From contig JAMLHW010000001.1 in NCBI GenBank assembly GCA_023954475.1, forward strand, positions 1 to 64,000: DNA of 64,000 nt, in the 5' to 3' direction. This stretch comes from Anaerolineae bacterium (GTDB taxonomy: Bacteria; Chloroflexota; Anaerolineae; Promineifilales; Promineifilaceae). The notes under the pieces are model-generated. The model ran no database searches, was not told the DNA's origin, and was given only the letters and a program-made list of their open reading frames with translations. Positions 8,792-16,157 of the stretch are shown piece by piece (within the stretch, counting starts at the first letter, position 1; each line of letters begins with the position of its first letter). Position numbers and translations under genes: made by a program.

Positions 8792-10099
8792 ATGAACATC
8801 ATCGACATTATTGCGCAGAAACGGGATGGAAACGCACTCTCTACTGAGCAAATAAACTGGTTTATCGAGCAGTACACGAACGGCAGCATCACTGATTATC
8901 AGGCGTCGGCGCTGCTCATGGCGATTTACATTCGCGGGATGTCACGCAACGAGATAATCGATTTGACGCAAGCGATGGCTGATTCCGGTGATCAACTCAG
9001 CCTTCATGACGTAGCTGACTATATAGTCGACAAACATTCTTCTGGTGGCGTAGGCGACAAGACATCGCTGGTCGTTTTGCCGCTGGTGGCAGCGTGTGGT
9101 GTGCCGGTGGGCAAAATGAGTGGACGCGGACTGGGATCGAGTGGCGGTACACTGGACAAAATGGAGTCGATCAGTGGCTGGTCCGGCGAACTGTCGTTGC
9201 AACAGTTTCGCACCCAATTGCGCGAGATCGGCATTGTGCTGGCAAGCCAATCGGCCGATTTTGCCCCCGCTGACGGAAAATTGTACGCCCTACGCGACGT
9301 CACAGCGACCGTCTCCAGCATCCCGCTGATCGCTGCTTCGATTATGTCCAAAAAACTGGCCGCAGGTGCCGATGGCATCGTCCTCGATGTCAAAGTCGGC
9401 AGCGGCGCTTTCATGAAAACGCTCGAAGAGGCCCGCGAACTCGCCGAGATCATGGTTACGCTAGGCAAAGACGCCGGGCGCGAAGCAATCGCCATCCTCT
9501 CCGACATGAATCAGCCGCTCGGCCACGCCGTCGGGAATGCACTAGAAGTGCGTGAAGCCATTGCAACCTTGCGCGATCATGAACCACCGGCCGATTTCTG
9601 GGAACATTGCCTGCTCATCGCCGCACACATGCTGTATCTAGCCGGCAAAGCCGATACACTTGACAAATGTCGCGACCTGGTCCGCTCAGCACGGGACAAA
9701 GGGAAAGCGTTCAGCAAATTCCGCGCCATGGTGGAAGCACAAGGTGGCGATATTGCTCAAGTCGATCATCCGGAACGCCTGCCGCAAGCAGTTATGGAAG
9801 AACCGGTTTACGCACCGCGCTCTGGTTATGTGGCAGCCATCGACACGGAAGCAATTGGCTGGGCCGGAGTGCATCTGGGAGCGGGGCGGCTGACCAAAAG
9901 CGACCGCATCGATCACGCTGTTGGGCTGGTAATGCCAGCCAAAATCGGCATGCAGTTTGCTGAAGGGGATGTCATCTGTACTATTTTTGCCAATGATACA
10001 GAGAAGCTGGACAAAGCACATGGTGCTGTGCTGGGTGCTGTGTCCTGGTCTGACACACCGGTTACCGCTTTGCCAAACAATTACGGAACGGTTCCCTGA
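8792..10099 (+). CDS. pdp: Pyrimidine-nucleoside (thymidine) phosphorylase
   Basis: Cleaves thymidine, uridine or deoxyuridine with phosphate to base plus (deoxy)ribose-1-phosphate. The family signature SGRGLGSSGGTLDKMESI is present near residue 110, with KHSSGGVGDKTSL before it and KKLAAGADGIVLDVKVGSGAFMK after it. The ATG at 8792 gives a 435-residue protein starting MNIIDIIAQKRDGNALS, the usual N-terminus. The open frame runs further up to 8645 but that part is not family-like. The C-terminal hammerhead domain EEPVYAPRSGYVAAID and LGAGRLTKSDRIDHAVG are complete. It is divergent from the deaminase fusion across a palindromic promoter, suggesting joint control of nucleoside salvage. Either deoA or pdp naming could apply; the broad-specificity pdp type is favoured by overall look. 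Confidence 0.92.
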   Translation: MNIIDIIAQKRDGNALSTEQINWFIEQYTNGSITDYQASALLMAIYIRGMSRNEIIDLTQAMADSGDQLSLHDVADYIVDKHSSGGVGDKTSLVVLPLVAACGVPVGKMSGRGLGSSGGTLDKMESISGWSGELSLQQFRTQLREIGIVLASQSADFAPADGKLYALRDVTATVSSIPLIAASIMSKKLAAGADGIVLDVKVGSGAFMKTLEEARELAEIMVTLGKDAGREAIAILSDMNQPLGHAVGNALEVREAIATLRDHEPPADFWEHCLLIAAHMLYLAGKADTLDKCRDLVRSARDKGKAFSKFRAMVEAQGGDIAQVDHPERLPQAVMEEPVYAPRSGYVAAIDTEAIGWAGVHLGAGRLTKSDRIDHAVGLVMPAKIGMQFAEGDVICTIFANDTEKLDKAHGAVLGAVSWSDTPVTALPNNYGTVP

Positions 10100-10170
10100 G
10101 CGCTGATAGGCTGTACTGACTACGTCTCTCTGAAGCAACTTGTTCTTACATATCTCATACTAAAGACAGG

Positions 10171-10199
10171 TTGACATTTGTGACGCAGTGCGTTATTAT
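10171..10199 (+). promoter_or_regulatory. Sigma-70-type promoter of the phasin-like gene
   Basis: TTGACA at 10171-10176 and TATTAT at 10194-10199 with exactly 17 bp between them. Transcription would begin near 10206, about 70 bases before the phasin start codon. The -10 box lies inside the inverted repeat 10181-10223. Confidence 0.75.
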
Positions 10200-10223
10200 C
10201 TTTTCAGATAACGCGTTGCGTCA
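10181..10223. promoter_or_regulatory. Inverted repeat (operator candidate) over the phasin promoter
   Basis: Outer arms TGACGCA (10181-10187) and TGCGTCA (10217-10223) and inner arms GCGTTAT (10190-10196) and ATAACGC (10208-10214) are perfectly complementary, with two mismatched bases between them on each side. The centre is at 10202. The repeat covers the -10 box and predicted start point, the position expected of a repressor site. A regulator is not encoded next to it. Confidence 0.6.
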
Positions 10224-10276
10224 TAAAACTAATCGAGTTCGCGCCTACAATGGCGTTAGAAACGGAGAAATGTAAG

Positions 10277-10756
10277 ATGTTGAACCAAGTTAAAGAAGTA
10301 CCCAATACAGTTGGTCAAGGTGTTGGCGCGGTCGCCGGTACAGCGCACAAAGCGATGCAAGCCGGTCTCGGTGCTGCCGTATTGATTCAGGAAGACGTAT
10401 CTACCCGTATTGGTGGCACGAAAGAAGAAGTTGAAATTGTTGTCGAAGAATCGGCCGAATCCACCAGCCGTCTGACTGATAAGCTGATCGCTCGTGGTGA
10501 TGAAGTCCAAAAAGAATGGATGGACACCTTAAATGGTTGGGTTGAGCCGCGTCGCAAACAAGTAGAGGACACGGTCAAAGATCTGGCGAACAAAGCGGAA
10601 ACACGCTTGCAAAAAGGCGTAGAAGGTTTCCTGGTTCGTGCCAATGTACCAACTGCCACCGACATTCAGGATTTAAACAAGAAAATCGGGGCGTTGGGCC
10701 GCAAGATCGATCGCTTGCGCCGCGCACAGGAAGATGCGCTAAAGAAAGAAGCGTAA
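10277..10756 (+). CDS. Phasin-like / PHA granule-associated protein
   Basis: About 159 residues from the ATG at 10277, which has GGAG nine bases upstream; an in-frame ATG at 10250 lacks such a site. The protein is almost wholly helical and rich in Lys, Glu and Ala, with a Gly/Ala-rich N-terminal helix (TVGQGVGAVAGTAHKAMQAG). Its end, VPTATDIQDLNKKIGALGRKIDRL, is the C-terminal coiled coil typical of the polyhydroxyalkanoate granule-associated phasin family (PhaI/PhaF type). Such proteins coat storage granules; in organisms without PHA they may bind membranes or DNA. No PHA synthase is in the window. It is monocistronic, with its own strong promoter, an inverted-repeat operator and a terminator. 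Confidence 0.7.
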   Translation: MLNQVKEVPNTVGQGVGAVAGTAHKAMQAGLGAAVLIQEDVSTRIGGTKEEVEIVVEESAESTSRLTDKLIARGDEVQKEWMDTLNGWVEPRRKQVEDTVKDLANKAETRLQKGVEGFLVRANVPTATDIQDLNKKIGALGRKIDRLRRAQEDALKKEA

Positions 10757-10793
10757 CACGCTACTTTTACCAGCGCCAAGCTTTAGCAACATA

Positions 10794-10827
10794 AAACGGC
10801 CCACCAGAATTTTCCGGTGGGCCGTTT
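10794..10827. terminator. Rho-independent terminator between convergent genes
   Basis: A 12-bp stem AAACGGCCCACC / GGTGGGCCGTTT with a 10-base loop, followed by TTCTT on the plus strand and TTTTATG-like sequence on the minus strand. It lies between the stops of the phasin-like gene and ssb and probably serves both. Confidence 0.85.
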
Positions 10828-10894
10828 CTTATTGACAATCAGGTAAGCGATCTAGCAATTTGTCGCTATCAACCCGCAACTTATCTGACAACCA

Positions 10895-11308
10895 CTAGAA
10901 TGGAATATCGTCTTCTTCGATTGCCGACGATCCGAAATCAGCGTCGCCATCACCCTGATCGTATCCGGAATCTTCGCCACGGCTGCTCAAGAAAGTGAAG
11001 TTCGATGCAGTCACCTCAAATGATGATCCCACCGTACCGTCTTGTCGGGTCCACAACTTGGGGCCACCGGTCTGAGGATCGCCTTGCATACGACCTTCCA
11101 CAAGCACCTTGCTGCCTTTCGATAAATATTGATTAGCTGTCTCAGCCCGCTTACCCCAGATGGAAACGCGAAACCATAAGGTGCGTCTGTTATCGCCCCA
11201 GCCGTCGTTTACTGCGATACTAAAGCTGGTCACTGCCGTCCCATCCGGCATATAGCGCATTTCCGGGTCTCTACCCAAATTACCTGCGATAATTATTTTT
11301 TGATACAT
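10895..11308 (-). CDS. ssb: Single-stranded DNA-binding protein
   Basis: Binds single-stranded DNA in replication, repair and recombination. The 137-residue protein has the OB-fold start KIIIAGNLGRDPEMRYMPDGTAVTSFSIAV, then TLWFRVSIWGKRAETANQYLSKGSKVLVEG, and ends with the acidic partner-binding tip EEDDIPF. The ATG at 11308 has AGGAG six bases upstream. It stands alone, not in the usual rpsF-ssb-rpsR operon. A minus-strand promoter is visible at 11382-11411, giving a leader of about 65-70 bases with a small hairpin (GGTGC/GCACC near 11373). Confidence 0.96.
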   Translation of the reverse strand: MYQKIIIAGNLGRDPEMRYMPDGTAVTSFSIAVNDGWGDNRRTLWFRVSIWGKRAETANQYLSKGSKVLVEGRMQGDPQTGGPKLWTRQDGTVGSSFEVTASNFTFLSSRGEDSGYDQGDGDADFGSSAIEEDDIPF

Positions 11309-11381
11309 CGATTACTCCTTTTTTGTGTGGTCTGTCTATAGCCATTCAAATCTATAAACCGGGGTGCTAAGCACCAACTGT

Positions 11382-11411
11382 ATTATATCACAAATAGCAC
11401 TAATGTTCCAA
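11382..11411 (-). promoter_or_regulatory. Probable ssb promoter
   Basis: On the minus strand TTGGAA (11411-11406) and TATAAT (11387-11382) are separated by 18 bp. This is the only good sigma-70-like pair in the 276-bp gap before ssb. Confidence 0.5.
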
Positions 11412-11528
11412 ATAATTTTGACCAATGTGGTTGTTTGCAACCCCTGTTTACTGATGGCGAGTCTATGATAAATGGAAATCAAATGGTCGTCAAAAAAACG
11501 CTGGTTTTTCTACAAAACACGGGCCATT

Positions 11529-11580
11529 TGGCATGAATCCCCCGAAAACTTTGAACGAGGGATTCGTACACATGGCCCAG
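11529..11580 (-). terminator. Nested hairpin after the sugar-dehydrogenase gene
   Basis: Just past the stop at 11585 the minus strand can form an outer stem GGGCCAT/ATGGCCC around an inner stem GAATCCC/GGGATTC. No good T run follows (GTGTTTTG), so it is a weak terminator or an RNA-protecting structure. Confidence 0.35.
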
Positions 11581-11584
11581 CATG

Positions 11585-13468
11585 TTATGGCACATCAAGG
11601 CTCTGCATCGTCGTGCCTATGGTCGAATCAAACCAGTACCCATCTTTGACAATATCGGTCACCTCAATCGTATACGTACCTTGTGCCGCATTTGAGGTCT
11701 GGAATACGGCTCTGCCTGTAGCCGACGTGGCGGCAATCTGGTTTTCTGTACTGCCGTCAGGCTTGGTCCAGGTCACGTGCACATCAGCTCCGGAGACGCG
11801 TGCGCCCGTTTCGTCGCGCACTATGACCAGAGCCCGTGCGATCGTAGAGCCACCGCCGACCACGCGACCGCGCATGAGAATACCAGATGACGCCATGCGG
11901 ATGTCTTCTGCACCGACTGTGAGTGTCAGGGGCACTTCGACCAGAGGCGTCGCGGGATCGTTGCTGTGGACGCGCAGGATTCCGGTGTAGGTTCCTTCAA
12001 CCAGACCGGTAGAATCGAATGTGACATCAACGACGGAAGTGCCGGCTGCCGGTGTTGTACCGGTTTCGGCCGAAACTGAAACCCATGCAATTTGATCGGC
12101 CGCCGTATTTTCGACAATGTGGAAAATCTTGCCGTTTGAAATATTGGCGACATACAGTTCACCATCAGCTCCTTGCCCAAACGTAACAAGCCCGAACCCG
12201 TATGATCCCGGCAACTGCGTCGTCGTCCAGCCGCCCAGACTATTAGCGGTCATGCTCCAGAAATTGCCCGTGCAATAATCGGTGAAAAGATAATGCCCGA
12301 TCATCGGCGGCTCTAAAGTGCCACGATACAGATGCCCACCGGTTACCGAACAGCCCAGTGCGTGCGAATATTCAAAAACCGGGAATTCATAATCACCTAT
12401 CGGCCCACATCCGGAAGTATTGTAGGCGTGATTGCCTTCGTAACAGCGCCAGCCGTAATTCTCGCCGCCGAGGCTGCTCGCCAGCTGCACGTTAATCTCT
12501 TCCCAGGCAGACTGCCCCACATCGGCAATGATCATATCGCCGGTGACACTGTCAAAGGTGAAGCGCCATGGATTACGCACACCAATATTCCAGATTTCGT
12601 CACACGTATTGCCGGCACCATCGACAAACGGATTTGACGCCGGCACGGTATAGTTGCCACTACCGGAGCCAACACAATCAGGGGCAGAACCGCCGGACGA
12701 ATCCACATCGATTCGCGCAATTTTGCCTAGCAAAAGCGTCTCATTTTGTGCGTTGTTTAGTGTATCGCCGCTGCCGCCGCCATCACCGAGTGGGATGTAC
12801 AGGTATCCATCCAGCCCAAATGCAAGGTCGCCACCATTGTGATTGGTAGCAGTTTGATCAACAGTAAGCAACACAACCTCGCTGTTCGGGTCTGCAACGT
12901 TGGGATTCGCTGTCACGCTAAAGCGCGAGATGACTGTGTCACCACTATTGTCAGTATAGTTGACGAAAAAGTAGCCGTTGGACGCGTAATCGGGGTGGAA
13001 TGCGAGTCCAAGCAGCCCTTGTTCACTGCCGGATGAGCCAACACGTGCATTGATGTCGAGAAACGGGGTAGGCAAAACAGCGCCGGCGTCGAGAATGGCA
13101 ATCGTGCCGTCTTTCTCGACTATGAACAGGCGGCTGTCGCCTGCATTGGCCATATTGACCGGTTCGTCAAGGCCAGTCGCGACTTCGACCAGCGTGATGT
13201 CCAGCGCACTCGGTGATGTACTTTGCTCGGCAATGACCCACTCCAAATCGGCCGAACCGAGATTCTCAATTGTCAGCGAATGGACTGAAACTGTATCCGG
13301 CGCTTGTGTGACATCCAACGACGGCGGTGACACTTGAATTGTCGGCGTTTGCAATGCATCACCTGCTCCACGTGCAACACCTGCCATACCCGGACCCCCA
13401 GCCAGAAACAGCATGATAACGGCAAAAACAGTTCCCAACACAAATGTACGAGTTGACAGCAACTTCAT
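11585..13468 (-). CDS. Secreted PQQ-type sugar (glucose/sorbosone) dehydrogenase-like protein
   Basis: 627 residues. The signal peptide (FVLGTVFAVIMLFLAGGPGMA) ends near residue 35. An Ig-like segment follows at 40-85 (IQVSPPSLDVTQAPDTVS...LTIENLGSADLEW). Residues 90-440 form a GSDH-type six-bladed propeller: LDEPVNMANAGDSRLFIVEKDGTI, GLLGLAFHPDYASNGYFFVNYT, NHNGGDLAFGLDGYLYIPLGDGG and GVRNPWRFTFD. A second Ig-like/BACON-type stretch lies at 445-520. Residues 524-627 form a C-terminal domain also found in the neighbouring secreted protein at 13683. The family oxidises sugars outside the cell with PQQ, but many such proteins are not enzymatically proven. An AAGGAAGG site precedes the ATG at 13468. 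It lies 214 bp downstream of its partner and could be co-transcribed with it. Confidence 0.82.
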   Translation of the reverse strand: MKLLSTRTFVLGTVFAVIMLFLAGGPGMAGVARGAGDALQTPTIQVSPPSLDVTQAPDTVSVHSLTIENLGSADLEWVIAEQSTSPSALDITLVEVATGLDEPVNMANAGDSRLFIVEKDGTIAILDAGAVLPTPFLDINARVGSSGSEQGLLGLAFHPDYASNGYFFVNYTDNSGDTVISRFSVTANPNVADPNSEVVLLTVDQTATNHNGGDLAFGLDGYLYIPLGDGGGSGDTLNNAQNETLLLGKIARIDVDSSGGSAPDCVGSGSGNYTVPASNPFVDGAGNTCDEIWNIGVRNPWRFTFDSVTGDMIIADVGQSAWEEINVQLASSLGGENYGWRCYEGNHAYNTSGCGPIGDYEFPVFEYSHALGCSVTGGHLYRGTLEPPMIGHYLFTDYCTGNFWSMTANSLGGWTTTQLPGSYGFGLVTFGQGADGELYVANISNGKIFHIVENTAADQIAWVSVSAETGTTPAAGTSVVDVTFDSTGLVEGTYTGILRVHSNDPATPLVEVPLTLTVGAEDIRMASSGILMRGRVVGGGSTIARALVIVRDETGARVSGADVHVTWTKPDGSTENQIAATSATGRAVFQTSNAAQGTYTIEVTDIVKDGYWFDSTIGTTMQSLDVP

Positions 13469-13682
13469 GAATACACCTTCCTTGTAATAGTCTTTACAAT
13501 GTTGATTTTACAGTGTGCGGCAGCTTGCCGCTTTATGGTTGAACGCGGTATACACACAGCACCCCCAATCCTGTTCGCTACAGGACTGAGGGTAACTGAC
13601 GCATCGGCTGCGTGGCCCCGATTCAAGCCGGGATGCGCGCAAATGCCAGGAATTGGCTCCCTTTTCTGACCCCAATTTTGTT

Positions 13683-15611
13683 CTACGGGACAGGCAAACT
13701 CTTCGTCGTGACGCCAAACGTCGGTTCGAAGTAGTAACCATCGCGCACAATGTCCTGCACCGTGATGGTATACGTACCCTGTGCCGCGTTGGCTGCCTGG
13801 AAAGCAACGCCGCCGTTGGCTGCCGTCATCCCTGTTGCTGTCGTAGTGCTGCCATCCGGCAATATCCATTCCACCGTTACATCGGCGTCGGCGATCCGAT
13901 TACCATCAGCGCCGCGAACGATAATAAATGCCTGTGCCCGTGTCGAATTGTTGGGTAGCACGCGACCACGCATTTGAATAGAGGAGGAACTCATGGCAAT
14001 GGCGCCGTCGCCGTCAATCACATGGAACATTGGACCAGTAAAGCACGGGTAGGTTTCTGGATTGGGTTCGCCGGAAATGGTCCAGCAATAATAGTGGCCG
14101 GGATTGGCATCAGTCTCCATTTGCGAGACATACCAGAGCACAATGTTTTGATCGGCGGCAGCTTCTCCATTCACGTATTGATCCGGACCCTGACGATGGT
14201 CGTCGAAGCAACAATCACCAATGATGCCCAAATCGCTATCACCTTCGGCCACTTTGTGTTGCGTGAGATAAATATATGCATTATCACCACGTCCACCATC
14301 ACCGAAAGTACCATTTTGTCCCGGTTCAATATAGAAGCCGGCGCCTGATTGATCCGTTACACGCCACAGATAGCCTTCGCCGGTATACGGGCCGGCTTGC
14401 AACCACCAATTCTCAGTTGATTGATCGACCCATTGCGCCCCGTCCCATGTGGCAAACGTATCGTTGTCATCTCCGTCTACGGCGATGTCAATGCGGACAA
14501 TCGGCCGATAAATCGCATTCGAGCCACAACCTTTTCCATACGCGCCGCTCACAACCCGGAAACGCCCGTCGGTGTAAAACTGCAAATGCTGTTCGTAGCG
14601 ATAATTGCACCAGTTGCCCCAACTGCCCATGCGGAAATCCTGAATCACCTCAAAACCAATGATTTGCAGGCTCATATTGCGAATATCTACGATCCGGGTG
14701 TCACCATACGGGCTGATCGGGAATCCGCCACCGCCGCCACCGCAACCGGTATAATCTTCATAACCGGAAGAACCGTAATCGGCATGCCATTCCAGCAATT
14801 TGATGCTGGTGGCGACATCTTGACCGTTGTAACGCACATTGGCGGCGCGCAAGCCATCTGTGCCTGTGACTTCATAGTCGAGTGTCCAGCCGTCGCGGTC
14901 GACGCTACCGGGTGTTGTACAACCGTCCGGCTCAAACAAAGTGGCGTCGTCAGGACCGTTGGGAGCCATATCGGTATAGTTGATACCGGCCAGCGTTTCA
15001 TCAGTCAGGTCGACGATTGCCCACAAGACACGGTCGCCGAGTTCAAATGTCGGACCAACGCACAGATGGCCTTCAGCACACGCCGTGCCGAGCAAACTTG
15101 AGTCCACCGGTGCCATATCAGCACCTATCGGCCGAAAACCAAGCTCATCAATGACATCGGGGTGGTTGAGAGCGATATCCAATGCCAAATCGGACAACCG
15201 CTTGTTGATGCCTGGATGTACCCCAGGTTGGCGCAACACGTCGAGGACTTCTTGCGTATCGACGTTGACGATAGCCGAGACTGCCACATCTTCGTCAAAA
15301 TTATAAATTTCCACCTGCCGACAATCGGCCGATGCACATGCCGCCGCACTTGCCGGAAAATGGTTGCCGACAGTGCGCACACCGAACACTTCCGAGCGGC
15401 GACCAACGGTATAATCCTGCACACGTACATCAGAAAGTGCCAAATCTTGCGCCAACTGTTGTTCGGTACTGAGTTGATCAGTCAATGGCGTAGCCGACGA
15501 CTTGCCGCGCACGATGCCCGTCGGTTGGGAAAAACCGTAGACCAACAGGGCGATTGGAATCAACAAAACCAACGCCAGCCCAATTATTTTTACAGATAAA
15601 CGTTGTCTCAT
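13683..15611 (-). CDS. Secreted copper-amine-oxidase-like protein with shared C-terminal domain
   Basis: 642 residues from the ATG at 15611 (a GTG at 15614 is also possible; AAGGAG lies 7-10 bases upstream). An N-terminal membrane/signal helix is IIGLALVLLIPIALLVYGF. Residues 45-215 resemble the N-terminal domains of copper amine oxidases, ending GPTFELGDRVLWAIVDLTDE. The middle part, residues 240-400, follows the catalytic-domain order: LDYEVTGTDGL, YNGQDV, PYGD, then NYRY at 336-339 where these enzymes carry the topaquinone Tyr (N-Y-x-Y), and RIDIAVDGDDN. Just before RIDIAVDG the usual copper-binding HxH is replaced by YRP. Residues about 539-642 are the Ig-like C-terminal domain shared with the protein at 11585. 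It may be a degenerate, non-copper member. The family call is moderate. Confidence 0.5.
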   Translation of the reverse strand: MRQRLSVKIIGLALVLLIPIALLVYGFSQPTGIVRGKSSATPLTDQLSTEQQLAQDLALSDVRVQDYTVGRRSEVFGVRTVGNHFPASAAACASADCRQVEIYNFDEDVAVSAIVNVDTQEVLDVLRQPGVHPGINKRLSDLALDIALNHPDVIDELGFRPIGADMAPVDSSLLGTACAEGHLCVGPTFELGDRVLWAIVDLTDETLAGINYTDMAPNGPDDATLFEPDGCTTPGSVDRDGWTLDYEVTGTDGLRAANVRYNGQDVATSIKLLEWHADYGSSGYEDYTGCGGGGGGFPISPYGDTRIVDIRNMSLQIIGFEVIQDFRMGSWGNWCNYRYEQHLQFYTDGRFRVVSGAYGKGCGSNAIYRPIVRIDIAVDGDDNDTFATWDGAQWVDQSTENWWLQAGPYTGEGYLWRVTDQSGAGFYIEPGQNGTFGDGGRGDNAYIYLTQHKVAEGDSDLGIIGDCCFDDHRQGPDQYVNGEAAADQNIVLWYVSQMETDANPGHYYCWTISGEPNPETYPCFTGPMFHVIDGDGAIAMSSSSIQMRGRVLPNNSTRAQAFIIVRGADGNRIADADVTVEWILPDGSTTTATGMTAANGGVAFQAANAAQGTYTITVQDIVRDGYYFEPTFGVTTKSLPVP

Positions 15612-15682
15612 CACGGATCATCTCCTTGCAAACATTACCATTCCCATCAATTCACATTTGCACTGCGCTCATGAACGCCAGG

Positions 15683-15711
15683 ATAATAAGGTGTATGGAT
15701 TCACAAGTCAA
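15683..15711 (-). promoter_or_regulatory. Sigma-70-type promoter for the secreted protein pair
   Basis: On the minus strand TTGACT (15711-15706) and TATTAT (15688-15683) are separated by 17 bp. It lies about 70 bases before the ATG at 15611. Confidence 0.65.
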
Positions 15712-15735
15712 TATTGAAACAATTTTCACAAGTCA
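15700..15735. repeat. Two direct repeats TTCACAAGTCA overlapping the -35 region
   Basis: Identical 11-mers at 15700-15710 and 15725-15735, 25 bp apart start to start. The first overlaps the -35 box of the promoter at 15683-15711 and the second lies just upstream of it, a layout expected for an activator. A short hairpin, CAGCTTG/CAAGCTG, follows at 15734-15748. The rest of the gap 15612-16157 shows no convincing gene. Confidence 0.45.
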
Positions 15736-16157
15736 GCTTGTCAAGCTGGCGATGATCTGACGGCTTACCGGAGTCGATTCGTTGGAACATTATAATTGAT
15801 CGAGTGCGCAGTTCACGTCGATACACATTTAACGCTACAATACCATTAGTCTGTTGAGCCGAGCTGAATGCAGACGATTGAGCAAAATGTCTCTGGAATG
15901 TATCAGCACAGCGTGCGATTTCTCCAGCAACATAGGACCTCGCTGAAAGAACTGATGCGAGCAAAAACTGCACTCTTTTATGCTATATAACGTCCGTGCA
16001 GTCTGCTTGACTTGTAGCTTTTCAGCAGAGCAATCATATTCAACAACGTGACTATTATTATTTTTCAGACGGCACACAGGAAGCTGGTGGGGGCACGCGT
16101 TATTCGCACAGAAACGCCATGTGATTGCCGACTGTCTATCTGTGCGAGGAGCTATGC

